In this document: positions 24,201 to 36,200 of the stretch, piece by piece
Layout of the letters: each line of letters starts with the position of its first letter
How positions within the stretch are numbered: position 1 is the first letter of the stretch
Assembly: GCA_030544215.1 (NCBI GenBank)
Contig: JARZZO010000013.1
Span: 1,913,001 to 1,977,000 of the forward strand
Length of the DNA stretch: 64,000 bases
Source: Zantedeschia hybrid cultivar
Lineage: Eukaryota; Streptophyta; Magnoliopsida; Alismatales; Araceae
Reading direction: 5' to 3'
Position numbers and translations under genes: made by a program
Notes under the pieces: generated by a model
Seen by the model: only the letters and a program-made list of their open reading frames with translations
Databases searched by the model: none
What the model was told of the DNA's origin: nothing

Positions 24201-27200
24201 CCCTGCGATGTCAGTGTACGGTGTCGGTCTTGTTGTCTGAACGGCGTCGGTAGTGGGCGAGGCGTTTCAGAGCTTCTGTCAGTACGGCCCGTCCTGTCAT
24301 CTGATTGGCGTCTGTCTCGCATGGTAGTTTGATTGCCCCCCCTTCCTCTTCTGTTTTTGTGTGATTTTGGGGCATTTGGGATGAAAAGGGGAACCCTCGG
24401 GTAGAGCTGCAGAACCAGGTTTCTGGCGCTAAATGACGTTGTGCATGGACGACGCCATTTAGAATGGCGACGGGATAGCACGAGGCCATTTAGGCAGAAA
24501 TCGCCCTGATTGAGGTTGTCAGTTTGGGATTCTGGCACTAAATGACATCGCGCCTGGACAACGCCATTTAGAATGGCGACGGGCCAGCACGACACCATTT
24601 AGGCAGAAATCATCACAATTGAGGTTTCTGCAAGTTTCGGGTTCTGTGGTGAATAGCATCTGAGGACAGCGACGCCTTTTAAAAAGGCGGCTTCCCAGGA
24701 TGACGCGTTTTAAGTGATTTAGCTGTGGCCTGTCCCTGCGCCTGTTGCTATCAAGCGACGAGGGACAGCGACGCGTTTTAAAAGGCGGTTACCTGTAGCG
24801 ACGCCTTTTACGCCATATTCTGAGGCCGAGAGTTCATGAACCAGTTTAGGGTGCTTGAATGGCGTCGGCCTTGGGCGACGCGATTCAAGACAGAATCACA
24901 CTAATCTATGCCATTAAAATGTGTTTACACTGTTAGATGGTTGGTTAAATGCATGCTTTAAATACACTCGATGATGATGGATTCTTCGTGACCGGATAGC
25001 ACTGCGTTGTGTGTCGTGCGACCGCGGACTTCTCACGTGATCGGATTGCACTGTGCCCGGGTTTTGTGTTACTGTGAACCTAGAGTGACAGTTGTAGCGC
25101 TTTATCACCCTGTGCTGGTGTGGGTGGAGCACAACGCCGGTGTGGGTGTGGCGGGGTGACGCCTAGTGAGAGAGGGTCACCTGGTGGACCCCGGGGTTAG
25201 CTAGTACTGGTGTGGGTGTGGTACCTTTGGAGTGTCACTCATGTTGGGGGAATGAGTAACCACCTGAGCCAGTTGGGCCGGAGTAGCCAGCGCGCTATCC
25301 GAGGGGTTACTATTTGGTCTCAGCGGGTCGGTGTTTCCCACTTTCGGTTGTGTGGTCGGTGTTTCCCACTTTCGGTTGTGTGGTTGTTGTTTCTCACTTT
25401 CGGAGGCGTGGTTGACGTGTTTTGCCAAGACGCGAGTTGTAGGCTCCTTGATAGAAGGGTTCTAGAGATATGCATGTTATATTTCGAATGCATGTGGTTC
25501 ATATCGAGATTTAGGAATAGTGTGTTACAGCTTTACTTGCCTTAATCACCTATTTCTTTTTATTGCACTTGTGGGTGTGTGAGTGCGAGGCAAGGGATCG
25601 GATGATCCCTACTGAGCCCAATTATGGTGTGGCTCACTCCCTGCGGTTTCAGGTGTGGACTTCGTGGCGAGTGGCGGCGAGTGGTGTTCTCCTTGGTGTG
25701 CGGACCAACAGCTATCTCAGTTCCGGGGTATGCCCCGATGTTGTTGTACTTTGTTTCTGCCTGTACTTATTTAATTTCTTGGGCTATGTAATTATTGTTG
25801 GACTGTGTACGGACATTATTAATTTACTTCCTGCGCACTGTAATTCCTTGTAGTCCGTGTGAATGTTATATTTAATCTTGTTTAACGCTTACTCCTCCAG
25901 ATGTGTGTGAGATCCGGGTGTGAGACCGTTGGTTAATGATTCGACACCCATTTAGTGATCGGATCCCCGATTATAGGGTGGCGGGTCGTTACAGATGGTA
26001 TCAGAGCTCAGTCTGGTCGAGTATGTGTTAAACTGGGTTAGATATCGTAGTCCAACAATAAGTACGAGTCTGTATAGGCGATGGCTGCTAGTGTAGATTG
26101 ATAGGTTTTGACGTGTTTGTGTTGATTTTTGCGTTCGTGGGGTAGTGATGCCGCCGAGGAGGAGAGTTCTGTCGGCTCGTGGTACGAGAGCAGACGACAT
26201 TAGTTCGGGAGTAGAAGGGCATAATGTGGATCGTTTAGTGGAGGCTATGATTGGGGCTATGTCTAGATACCAGTAGGGAGACGGTAGTGAGGGATCCGAT
26301 TCCCGAGGTGACCATTCCACGGTATTGGAGCGATTCTTGAAGTTGGAGACCCCTTCTTTCACGGGTCGACCAGTCCCAGTCGAGGCAGTTCGTTGGATTA
26401 AGGAAGTGGAGAAGGCATTTGATGTTCTTGAATGTGCTGAGAATGACAAGACCTTGTTGGCAACTTACTTGTTGAAGGACAATGCATACGAGTGGTGGGT
26501 TACTATCAAGAGTATGATGTTTGCATATAGATCCTTGAGAGAGATCCCTTGGGAGGTGTTTGTGAGAGAGTTTACAGGGCAGTACTTTCCGAGGTACGTT
26601 CGGAAGACTAAAGAAATGGAGTTTATGGAATTGGTGCAGAATGATATGTCAGTTCTAGAATACCAGACGAAGTTTGTGGCTCTTGGAAGATTTGTTCCCC
26701 ATCTATCTTAGTATGAGGAATTTAGAACATAGAGATTTGTGGGTGGACTCCGGTATGATCTAAGGACAATAGTGGCACCTCAGGGTTGTAGAGATCTGGC
26801 GTCAGCGGTTCGATGCGCGGCAGCGGTGTAGACTCAATTTCAGTAAATGGCGAAAGAGTTGGAGCGATCGGCACGAGAGAAGCAACAAGGCAAGAGCAAA
26901 TCAACGGTCCTTTCGGCAGGCGGTTCGAGTTCCTTTGAGTTCGGGTCCCAAGAGACGTTATGTGATGAAGATGAGGACGGTTCAGCTCAGCAGATGCAGA
27001 CTGTGGCTAGCAGACAGCAGGGAACGAGACGAGATGCGGCAGATTATTGTCCCCGTTGTGGTAGGTATCATGGCAATCGGATATGTCCATTGGTCACCGG
27101 TAGCTGTTTTGGCTGTGGCAGGAAGGGACATCTTGCGAGGAACTGTCCCCAAAAGAATAAGAGAAGTTAGGAGCCGAGTGGTCAGTAGGAGCCCGGTACC

Positions 27201-30200
27201 TTATGTGTTGTGTTGTGTTTTTTTCAGTGGAGGCCTGAGATGCTGGGCTAGATGAACACTCTTATCTTGTCTTATTAGGTAGCAGTTGTGAACTCTTATG
27301 GCACTCTTTATGTATTTTTGGGTCATGGTGGTGAATCGGTATTGTAATGTGTACTTTGTAAGGTTATTAATTAATGATGTTAGTCTATCAATTTTGGCGA
27401 AATTGTGGAACATAATTAACTTAGTATTGATTTGATTGACCGGTTGTATGGAGTCCCGTGTAAGGATGTGATCGGTAAGAGTGATTGTTGTGATCTGTGT
27501 TACCGGCGTGGAATTGTGGGATGAGGGTTCAGTCAGGTTAGAGGTAGACTCTATGATTTGACCGTGGACGACGTGCGCAGGTGTGTCCTTATTGAGGCGC
27601 ACTGTTCTAGATATATAGTGCTTCCCGGAACGAGTAAGACGTATCATTATTTGAGGTGGTCTAGTAGGAAGAAGGATATAGTTGATTTTGTGGTTAGGTG
27701 CTTGAATTGTCGGCAGGTTAGGGTGGAACATTAGAGTGGCGCAGCGGAAGCGTGGTTGCAGTCCTCGTCGATCCCGGTATAGGAACGGGAGCTTGTGACT
27801 TTGGACTTGTGTTGGGATTGTTTTATCCCCTGGTGGTGGGAACGTGATCTGGGTTATCATTGAGTGATTGACCAGGTTAGCACACTTCCTGGCTATCAGG
27901 AAGGACTGGTCAGTCGGTAAGTTGGTTAAGCTGTTTGTGAGTCGGATCATCTCTTTCTGCAATGTGCCCTTATCCACCATGTCACATCGGGTTTTAAGAT
28001 TTACTTCTAGGTCTTGGAAGAGTTTTCGGAAGGCCTTGGGCACGCAGTTAGCCTTCAGCCCGGCCTATCATCCCGAGGCTGATGGGCGGTCGGTGAGGGC
28101 CATTCAGATTCTGGAGGATTTGCTCGGGGCATGTTGCCGAGACTGAGGAGGTTCTTGGGAGTAGCGTTTGTTTTCAGTGGAGTTTGCGTACTATAACAAT
28201 TACCATTCTAGCATCGGCATGGCGCCTTATGAGGCATTGTTCAGATGGCCGTATCGATCCTCTGTGATTTAGTATGAGATTGGCAAGAGGCAAGTAGCAG
28301 GATCAGAGTTAGTATAGCAGTGTGCTGAGGTTGCCAGAGTGGTGTAGTGGAATTTAATTACAGATCGGGCAGACAGAAGAGTTGTGCTATCATCGGTAGG
28401 AGACTGATTGAGTTCGAAGTTGGCGACTACGTGTTTTTCCAAGTCTCGCCCTCTAAGGGTGTGATGAGATTTGGGAAGCAAGGTAAGCTGGGTCCGCGAC
28501 GTGTTGGACCTTTTCCTGTTCTTGTTCGAATTGGGGAAGCGGCATACCAGCTAGCCTTGCCGTCCAATCTTGCAGGGGTGCACGATGTGTTCCATGTTTC
28601 GTTGCTGAGGAATGTTTAGGAATCCACCCCAGGTGTTAGAATTTTCAGAACTAGAAGTCGCTGAGGACTTGTCCTTTCCAGAGTGTCTAGTGCGTATTGA
28701 GAATCACAAGTGACAGGTCCTCCGGAACAAAGTTGTACTTTTGGATTAAGTGATTTGGCAGTATCGCTCCGGGAGCGAGGCAACCTGGGAGTGCGGAGTT
28801 GAGATGTGGGAACAGTTCCCTACCTTTTTTGGTAAGTTCCCATGTGAGTTGGTAGTGGCTATATTTCACCCTCGTTACTTGTAGCAGGCAATTTTAGGGA
28901 CGAAATTCTTTTAAGGGGGGGAGAATGTAAGGACTGAGGTTTCGGGTTCAATATTCAGGTCGGTTTTGGGTCGGATTCCCCGGTTTGGACCCTGAGGGGT
29001 CTTGAGAATTTCTTCTGAATGACGTATGTTCTGCACGACGCCTTTCAAACGGCGTCTTGCTGGGTGGACGCCATTTAGGTCTGTTGCCGTTGCGCCACGT
29101 GGGCGCCACGTAGGCGGGTTTCGGGCCGCGAGAGTACGGCCCCTGTCTTGTCGTCTGAACGGCGTCCGCGATGGACGACGCCATTCAGACTGCGACCATG
29201 CGATGTCAGTGTACGGTGTCGGTCTTGTTGTCTGAACGGCGTCGGTAGTGGGCGACGCGTTTCAGAGCTTCTGTCAGTACGGCCCGTCCTGTCATCTGAT
29301 TGGCGTCTGTCTCGGACGACGCGTTTTACCCTGTTTCAGATTGACCCCGCGAGCGTTTCCTCCTTTCCCTCACTTTCTCCCTCTCACTCGCTCTCTTCCC
29401 CCTCTCCGCCTCCTCTGACCCCTCTCTTCCCCTTTCCCTTCCTCTTCTTCCTCTTCCACCACTCCAACGCCTCTCTACCTCTCACCACTACCACCACCAC
29501 TTCCTTCGCGGCGTTCCATTCTCCGGACGGCGGCCGACGTCCCGGCGGGGTGGTGACGTCCTTGGGGGTACCGGCTGCGGTCTGCGGTGCGGCGGTTCGG
29601 CGGCACGGAGCCAGGAGGAGTTCAAGTAACTGGTAGGGGGACGAACCTTGCATAGATTATGATTGTCTTTATTCGTGAATTCCAAGGTGAAGCATGATGT
29701 GTTTGGGGTAGAATGAGCATGTTTAGAGGGTTTTTCTTAGTGATATGGCCGTGGTTCTGAATGTGGATTTATGAGTTTCACATGGTAGTTTGATTGCCCC
29801 CCCTTCCTCTTCTGTTTTTGTGTGATTTTGGGGCATTTGGGGTGAAAAGGGGAACCCTCGGGTAGAGCTGCAGAACTAGGTTTCTGGCGCTAAATGACGT
29901 CGTGCATGGACGACGCCATTTAGAATGGCAACGGGACAACACGACGCCATTTAGGCAGAAATCGCCCTGATTGAGGTTGTCAGTTTGGGATTCTGGCACT
30001 AAATGACGTCGCGCCTGGACGACGCCATTTAGAATGGCGACGGGCCAGCACGACGCCATTTAGGCAGAAATCATCCCAATTGAGGTTTCTGCAAGTTTCA
30101 GGTTATGTGGTGAATAGCGTCTGAGGACGGCGACGCCTTTCAAAAAGGCGGCTTCCCAGGATGACGCGTTTTAAGTGATTTAGCTGTGGCCTGTCCCTGC

Positions 30201-33200
30201 GCCTGTTGCTATCAAGCGACGAGGGACAGCGACGCGTTTTAAAAGGCGGCTACCTGTAGCGACGCCTTTAGGCCATATTCTGAGGCCGAGAGTTCATAAA
30301 CCAGTTTAGGGTGCTTGAATGGCATCGGCCTTGGACGACGCGATTCAAGACAGAATCATACTAATTCATGCCATTAAAATGTGTTTACATTGTTAGATGG
30401 TTGGTTAAATGCATGTTTTAAATACACTCGATGATGATGGATTCTTTGTGACCGGATAGTACTACGTTGTGTGTCGTGCGACCGCGGACTTCTCACGTGA
30501 CCGGATCGCACTGTGCCGGGTTTTGTGTTACTGTGGACCTAGAGTGACAGTTGTAGCGCTTTATCACCATGTGCTGGTGTGGGTGGAGCACATCGCCGGT
30601 GTGGGTGTGGCGGGGTGACGCCTAGTGAGAGAGGGTCACCTGGTGGACCCCGGGGTTAACTAGTACCGGTGTGGGTGTGGTACCTTTGGAGTGTCACTCG
30701 TGTTGGGGGAAGGAGTAACCACCTGAGCCAGTTGGGCCGGAGTAGCCAGCGCGCTATCCGAGGGGTTACTGTTTGGTCTCAGCGGGTCGGTGTTTCCCAC
30801 TTTCGATTGTATGGTCGGTGTTTCCCACTTTCAGTTGTGTGGTCGGTGTTTCCCACTTTCGGAGGCGTGGTTGGCGTGTTTTGCCGAGACGCGAGTTGTA
30901 GGCTCTTTGATAGAATGGTTCTAGACATATGCATGTTACATTTCGAATGCATGTGGTTCATATCGAGATTTAGGAATAGTGTGTTACAGCTTTACTTGCC
31001 TTAATCACCTGTATCTTTGTTATTGCACTTGTGGGTGTGTGAGTGGGAGGCAAGGGATCGGATGATCCCTACTGAGCCCAATTCTGGTGTGGCTCACTCC
31101 CTGCGGTTTCAAGTGTGGACCTCGTGGCGAGTGGCGGCGAGTGGTGTTCTCCTTGGTATGCGGACCAGCAGCTATCTCAGTTCCGGAGTATGCTCCGATG
31201 TTGTTGTACTTTGTTTCTGCCTGTACTTATTTAATTTCTTGGGCTATGTAATTATTGTTGGACTGTGTACGGACATTATTAATTTACTTCATGCGCACTG
31301 TAATTCCTTGTAGTCCGTGTGAATGTTATATTTAATCTTGTTTAACGCTTACTCCTCCAGATGTGTGCATGAGATCCGGGTGTGAGACCGTTGGTTAATG
31401 ATTCCACACCCATTTAGTGATCGGATCCCGATCATAGGGTGGCGGGTCGTTACACAGACAGTACACCTTGTCACATGTCCTGTCTTCCCTGCTAAATGTT
31501 CTTTCCCTCGAGTGATTCCACCACCCATCTCTTTGCCACAATATTTGCATTTCACTCTCCTCTTTGCAGTATTAACTAAGGTGATATGGGCTCACCTTGG
31601 GTCTTGCTCTTGCTGTTCAGCCATGTTCCTACAACACATAAAAAAAAGTAGAAACAAATATAAGAACATTTGGCATTATGCTCCTAGTTTAAAACATGTA
31701 ATGAAGTTTAATTAGGTTCCAATTGATGTTTAATTTAAGTAATTAGACAAAAGTCTCAATTTTTAACTGCTAATTAAGGCCAAAATTAGGGATTTCCCCT
31801 AATTAACCGTCGATCAACACAATTGATAGCACACTCCTATTTTAAAACATGTAATGAAGTTTAATTAGGCTCCAATTGATGTTTAATTTAAGTAATTAGA
31901 CAAAAGTCCCAATTTTTAACTGCTAATTAGGACCAAAATTAGGGATTTCCCATAATTAACCGTTGATCAACACAATTGACAGCACACTCCTATTTTAAAA
32001 CATGCAATGAAGCTTAATTAGACTCCAATTGATGTTTAATTTAAGTAATTAGACAAAAGCCTCAATTTTTAACTGCTAATTAGGGCCAAAATTAGGGATT
32101 TCCCCTAATTAACCGTCGATCAACGCAATTGACAGCACTCTTAGTTTAAAACATGAAATGAAGCTTAATTAGGTCCCAATTGATGTTTAATTTAAGTAAT
32201 TAGATAAAACTCCCAATGTTTAACTGCTAATTAGGGCCAAAATTGGGGATTTCCTCTAATTAACCGTCAATCAACGTAATTGACAGCACACTCCTAGTTT
32301 AAAACATACAATGAAGCTTAATTAGACTCCAATTGATGTTTAATTTAAGTAATTAGATAAAAGTTCCAATTTTTAACCGCTAATTAGGGCCAAAATTAGG
32401 GATTTCCCCTAAGTAACCGTCGATCAACGCAATTGACAACACTCTTAGTTTAAAACATGCAATGAAGCTTAATTAGGCCCCAATTGATGTTTAATTTAAG
32501 TAATTAGATAAAAGTCCCAATTTTTAACTGCTAATTAGGGACAAAATTGGGGATTTTCCCTAATTAACCGTCGATCAACGTAATTGACAGCACACTCCTA
32601 GTTTAAAACATGCAATGAAGCTTAATTAGGCTCCAATTGATGTTTAATTTAATTAATTAGATAAAAGTCCCAATTTTTAACCACTAATTAGGGCCAAAAT
32701 CGGGGGTTGTCTATTTTATCAAGAAAATGAACTTAAATAATCTAAGAAATATGTAACAAACTAAAAAATAATCACTACATTAAAATATAAATCATACCTT
32801 CTTTTTTTCTTCCACCCAAAATGGTGAAAACGTCTCCGGAAAAGGGTGAAAACGTCTCCGGCGGCGGTGGCGGGCAGCGGCGGCGGCGGCGGGTGGCGGC
32901 GGCGGTTCTTTCCCCTCCTTCCCCTCCTCCTTCCCCTCCTTCCCTTTCCCTCCCACTACAAAAAACTAGAATCCCCTCTCACAGATCTATTTCTGTGAGA
33001 GGGGAAAGGGGTGTTTCACGGGCGTACCGGCCCGGTTTCGAGCGTACCGGCCGGTACGCCCGAAACCGGACCGGTACCGGTCCGGTACAGTCATATTTTT
33101 TTTTAACGGTACCGGCCCTAAATAGGGGTACCGGTCCGGACCGGTACGTACCGGTACCGGCCGAAACTGCCATCCATGATTGAATCTAACCACATAGTCG

Positions 33201-36200
33201 AGACCATGACTCTGTCAATACGAGATTGAGTGTTGTTTTTTTGCATGTTGGAGCAGGTGAATCTTCTATTTGGAATTTCCAAATCAACCATACTGCATTC
33301 TCTAATCCAGTTCCCAAGCACTCCATATCCTTGTTCCATTTCTGATGCCCTGTTCTCTCAAGGAAACCTTACACAGTTGAATTAATCCAGATAGCTTGGA
33401 ATCAATCCAAAATCATATAAATACATCCTAAACTTGGGTGAGGCCAAGAGTTTAAACCTAAGATATATCTTCATATGCATGCGCTGTCTATAATAGTAGT
33501 TTTGCATGATTAAGGGCATCATACGGACGGTTAATCAAGGGTTGCCGAGCAGTTGCTCAGCGTAATTAACACTGACCGAGGTCAGTGGAGAGAGGTCATA
33601 TACTCGAATCTTCGCTTGATTCGAAGTCCTGGATTCCCTGAGGGCTAATCCCAAGCTCTCATAGTTCGATAAAATATAAAACCGACCTATAATTATCTAG
33701 ATAAACAAAAAAAATGGATTCCCGAATAATCCGACATAGGAGAGATGTGTCTAGGTCAGGTCCCGACGAAGGTTAGAAAAATCTTCGCGCAAACACAATC
33801 CTATTGACTATAGGTATCTTATATTTACTTTTATTGGATCATAAAATAATAAAATATCCAATTCAATTGTAAATCCTAATTTACTGCAAATCAATAACTA
33901 TCCTATGAAGAATAATATAGTATTGAACAGAAAGCTGTTATACCAATGTCTACAAACATGCGAGAATCATCTTTGAAGCCCCATGATTGTTGCTGGTTGC
34001 AGTTTTTACAGATGAGGGAAGTCTCCACGTAGCTGCACTCCCCGGTAGTTGCTATAGCAGGGCATACAAAGAATTGTGTCCTGCGTGAAGACAAAATGAA
34101 CCTTTCATCATGGCCTTTATGGGCATGCGACATGAATGAGATGTATTTATACAAAGGCCAATTTTCAAGGCCATATATGAGTTATTGGTAGGGGCATAAC
34201 GGTCTTTCAACAAAAAGTGAAGATGTCCAACTAAAATCTCATAAAAAAAGACGAGTTGGTTTCCGCCATGGATGGCAATACCGGTATCTAAGGTACCGGT
34301 ACTGATATGTACCAGTATTGGTATCGGTATCAGCCGATACAATGTTTAAAGAAAACTTGAAAAAAATAGAAAAAATTAAGAAAAAATCAGAAAAAATCAA
34401 GAAAAAAATTAAAAAAAATAATTGGATATGTGCTGAGTGTGACAAAGGTGGATTAAGGCAAAAAAAGTATGCATAACGCATACTAAACGACTATTTTGAT
34501 ACATATTAAATATGAAAAATATTTTACTAATGTACTAAACATTTACAAATAATAAATGTTAATGAAATGAAATGATCTTTACCCATGAAAAGCAGGAGTG
34601 AGTATACTAAGATAGATAATAACCCGTAGAATCTTCTGATTCATCCTCCGATTTTTGTTGCTGGTATCCATAATAAGGTTACATCATATGTTCCATATAT
34701 TCACCATAACTGAACAATGATGCAGCCAAGTCGTGCACCCCTCTCTGGATCCCTCTTGGAGTATACGCTTGTTGACATGCTGGAATTCCAAAATCAGGAT
34801 GGAAAGAAGCACTTTGAGGATAAGGAGAAGATCCTGACCTATAATTGCTATTGGGTGGATAGCATTGAAATCCTTCATATTCTGCTCGATCTCCCTAGTT
34901 ATACATGTTTACTTCTTGTTGGCCACCTCCATAATCTGACTGTTCCATGTTGATCTTGTCAATCATAATCTCTTTGACTTTGACTTTGTCTTCTACCAGT
35001 GTTAATGTGCAAAGAGAAACTAGGTGCATATATTCTGCCATCAGTAGTAACACCTGCAGCTGCACCAACATCATCACTAGGAGACTGTGTGCCATCATCA
35101 TCAATAATCAACTTTCTTTTGACCTTGTTTGATTTTTTTGTTTATGATGTCTCTTGCTGGCTATTCCTTCCTACTATATCCTTTTTCAGTCGATCAAATA
35201 CTATTTTTCCTCGTGGTATAGTCTCACATAGATTTGCTTCAGCTCTGCAATTGCGGGGTCGTCTCTGGAAGCCAGATTAGCCCTTTCAAATGTAGATGTG
35301 CTTCTTCTCATGAATGATGGTGGCGCAACCATTCTAGGAGTGACTGACCTGTTATTTGATTCTGAATGTCTAGCAGGCTCAAGCTTAGTATCAGGCACAA
35401 ACAAAGGTACATGCTTTCTCTAACTCTGATACTTATATGAAGGAGGTGGATCTTTTTTTTGCCTTTTTGATGCTCTTAATTCTGGATCTCTAGCAATCAC
35501 TCCATCTAATATACCCTATGCCCATTCTGTATCATCAGGATGAAAAACTGGCTCATCAACAGTTGCTTGCATCTCAACCTAAGTCTGCAAGGGATTCTCA
35601 TCAAATAATTCATCCACATCAATTTGACCAACAACATCTTTTGTCTACCTTGCAGCTTGTTTCTCTCTCAATTGTTCTCTCAACTAGATGTTTTGATCTT
35701 TAATTTCATATTGTAATGGTAGTACACCAGTTTCTCTAATCGTTCAGTCTTTAACCGGTTATGAACTTTTGAGTATATAAGACTGAATGTGCTCGAACTT
35801 CTTTCACATTGGTTTCTCGATGTCGTCTGACTTAAAACTCTTACTGCAACGGAAGTCAAAGGATTATAGCATCTGTCTTTGTTGTACACTATTATCCACC
35901 ACTCAGCTGTTCCATCAGTAACAAAAAAAAAAAGTGAATCCATATATGTTCTTGTTTCTTATTATTGTATATATGACTATATTGTAATCACTAAGTATAC
36001 CTGGCTCACTTTCTCTACAGCAATTTGTACTTGGTCCTCATTATATGTCTCAAGTCTTAGCCTATACGCCTCTATCTATAATGATGGAATGAACAATTAA
36101 TACAATCGATGGAATCTTGAAAACAAGTAATTAACTATATGTTATAGTGATTTCTTGATATAATTGATAAACACCTGTCGCTTTGTCTCAATTCTATCTT

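Larger units (their letters stand above)
23931..31454 (+). mobile_element. Gypsy-2: deleted Ty3/gypsy retrotransposon inside hAT-1
   Basis: Length 7,524 bp with 5-bp duplication CAGAC (23926-23930, 31455-31459). The left LTR is 23931-25993, primer-binding site 25996-26007, gag 26148-27170, integrase remnants about 27540-28620, polypurine tract about 28911-28925 and right LTR 28926-31454. Protease, RT and RNase H are absent: only about 370 bp separate gag from integrase. Gag and integrase have many point stops. It inserted in the BED-finger exon of hAT-1, so it is younger than hAT-1. Confidence 0.9.
20313..33178 (-). mobile_element. hAT-1 DNA transposon (12.9 kb including gypsy-2)
   Basis: The terminal inverted repeats are CATGGATGGCAGT (20313-20325) and its complement, ending at 33178. 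They are flanked by ATTGAATC on both sides, within the LINE. Removing gypsy-2 and one TSD copy leaves about 5.3 kb. Read on minus: subterminal repeats, a 5' intron with a 152-bp minisatellite, the BED-finger exon, the DUF659 and catalytic region, the C-terminal dimerisation region, then a low-complexity tail. Stops, frameshifts and the gypsy insertion make it non-autonomous now. Confidence 0.9.

Noticed and set aside
24080..24598. Arginine-rich frames across the gypsy-2 LTR that run into the hAT-1 transposase frame (23085-24176)
   Set aside because: The frame crosses the LTR border at 23931 by chance. Only the part below 23926 is transposase.
24020..24888. Site-specific recombinase sites (lox/FRT-like, because the dyad is 34 bp with inverted arms)
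   Set aside because: The resemblance is only in size. No recombinase gene is present, spacers are 10 bp rather than 8 and all differ, and nuclear plant genomes are not known to use such sites. A binding dyad or hairpin is simpler.
25994..26010. Possible tRNA gene fragment
   Set aside because: It is the 12-base complement of the tRNA-Met 3' end used as a primer site, directly after an LTR. There is no tRNA body.
31680..32710. Regular 152-bp repeats that might be a centromeric satellite
   Set aside because: Only seven units, inside a bounded hAT element, with the homologous array at the same place in a second hAT copy.
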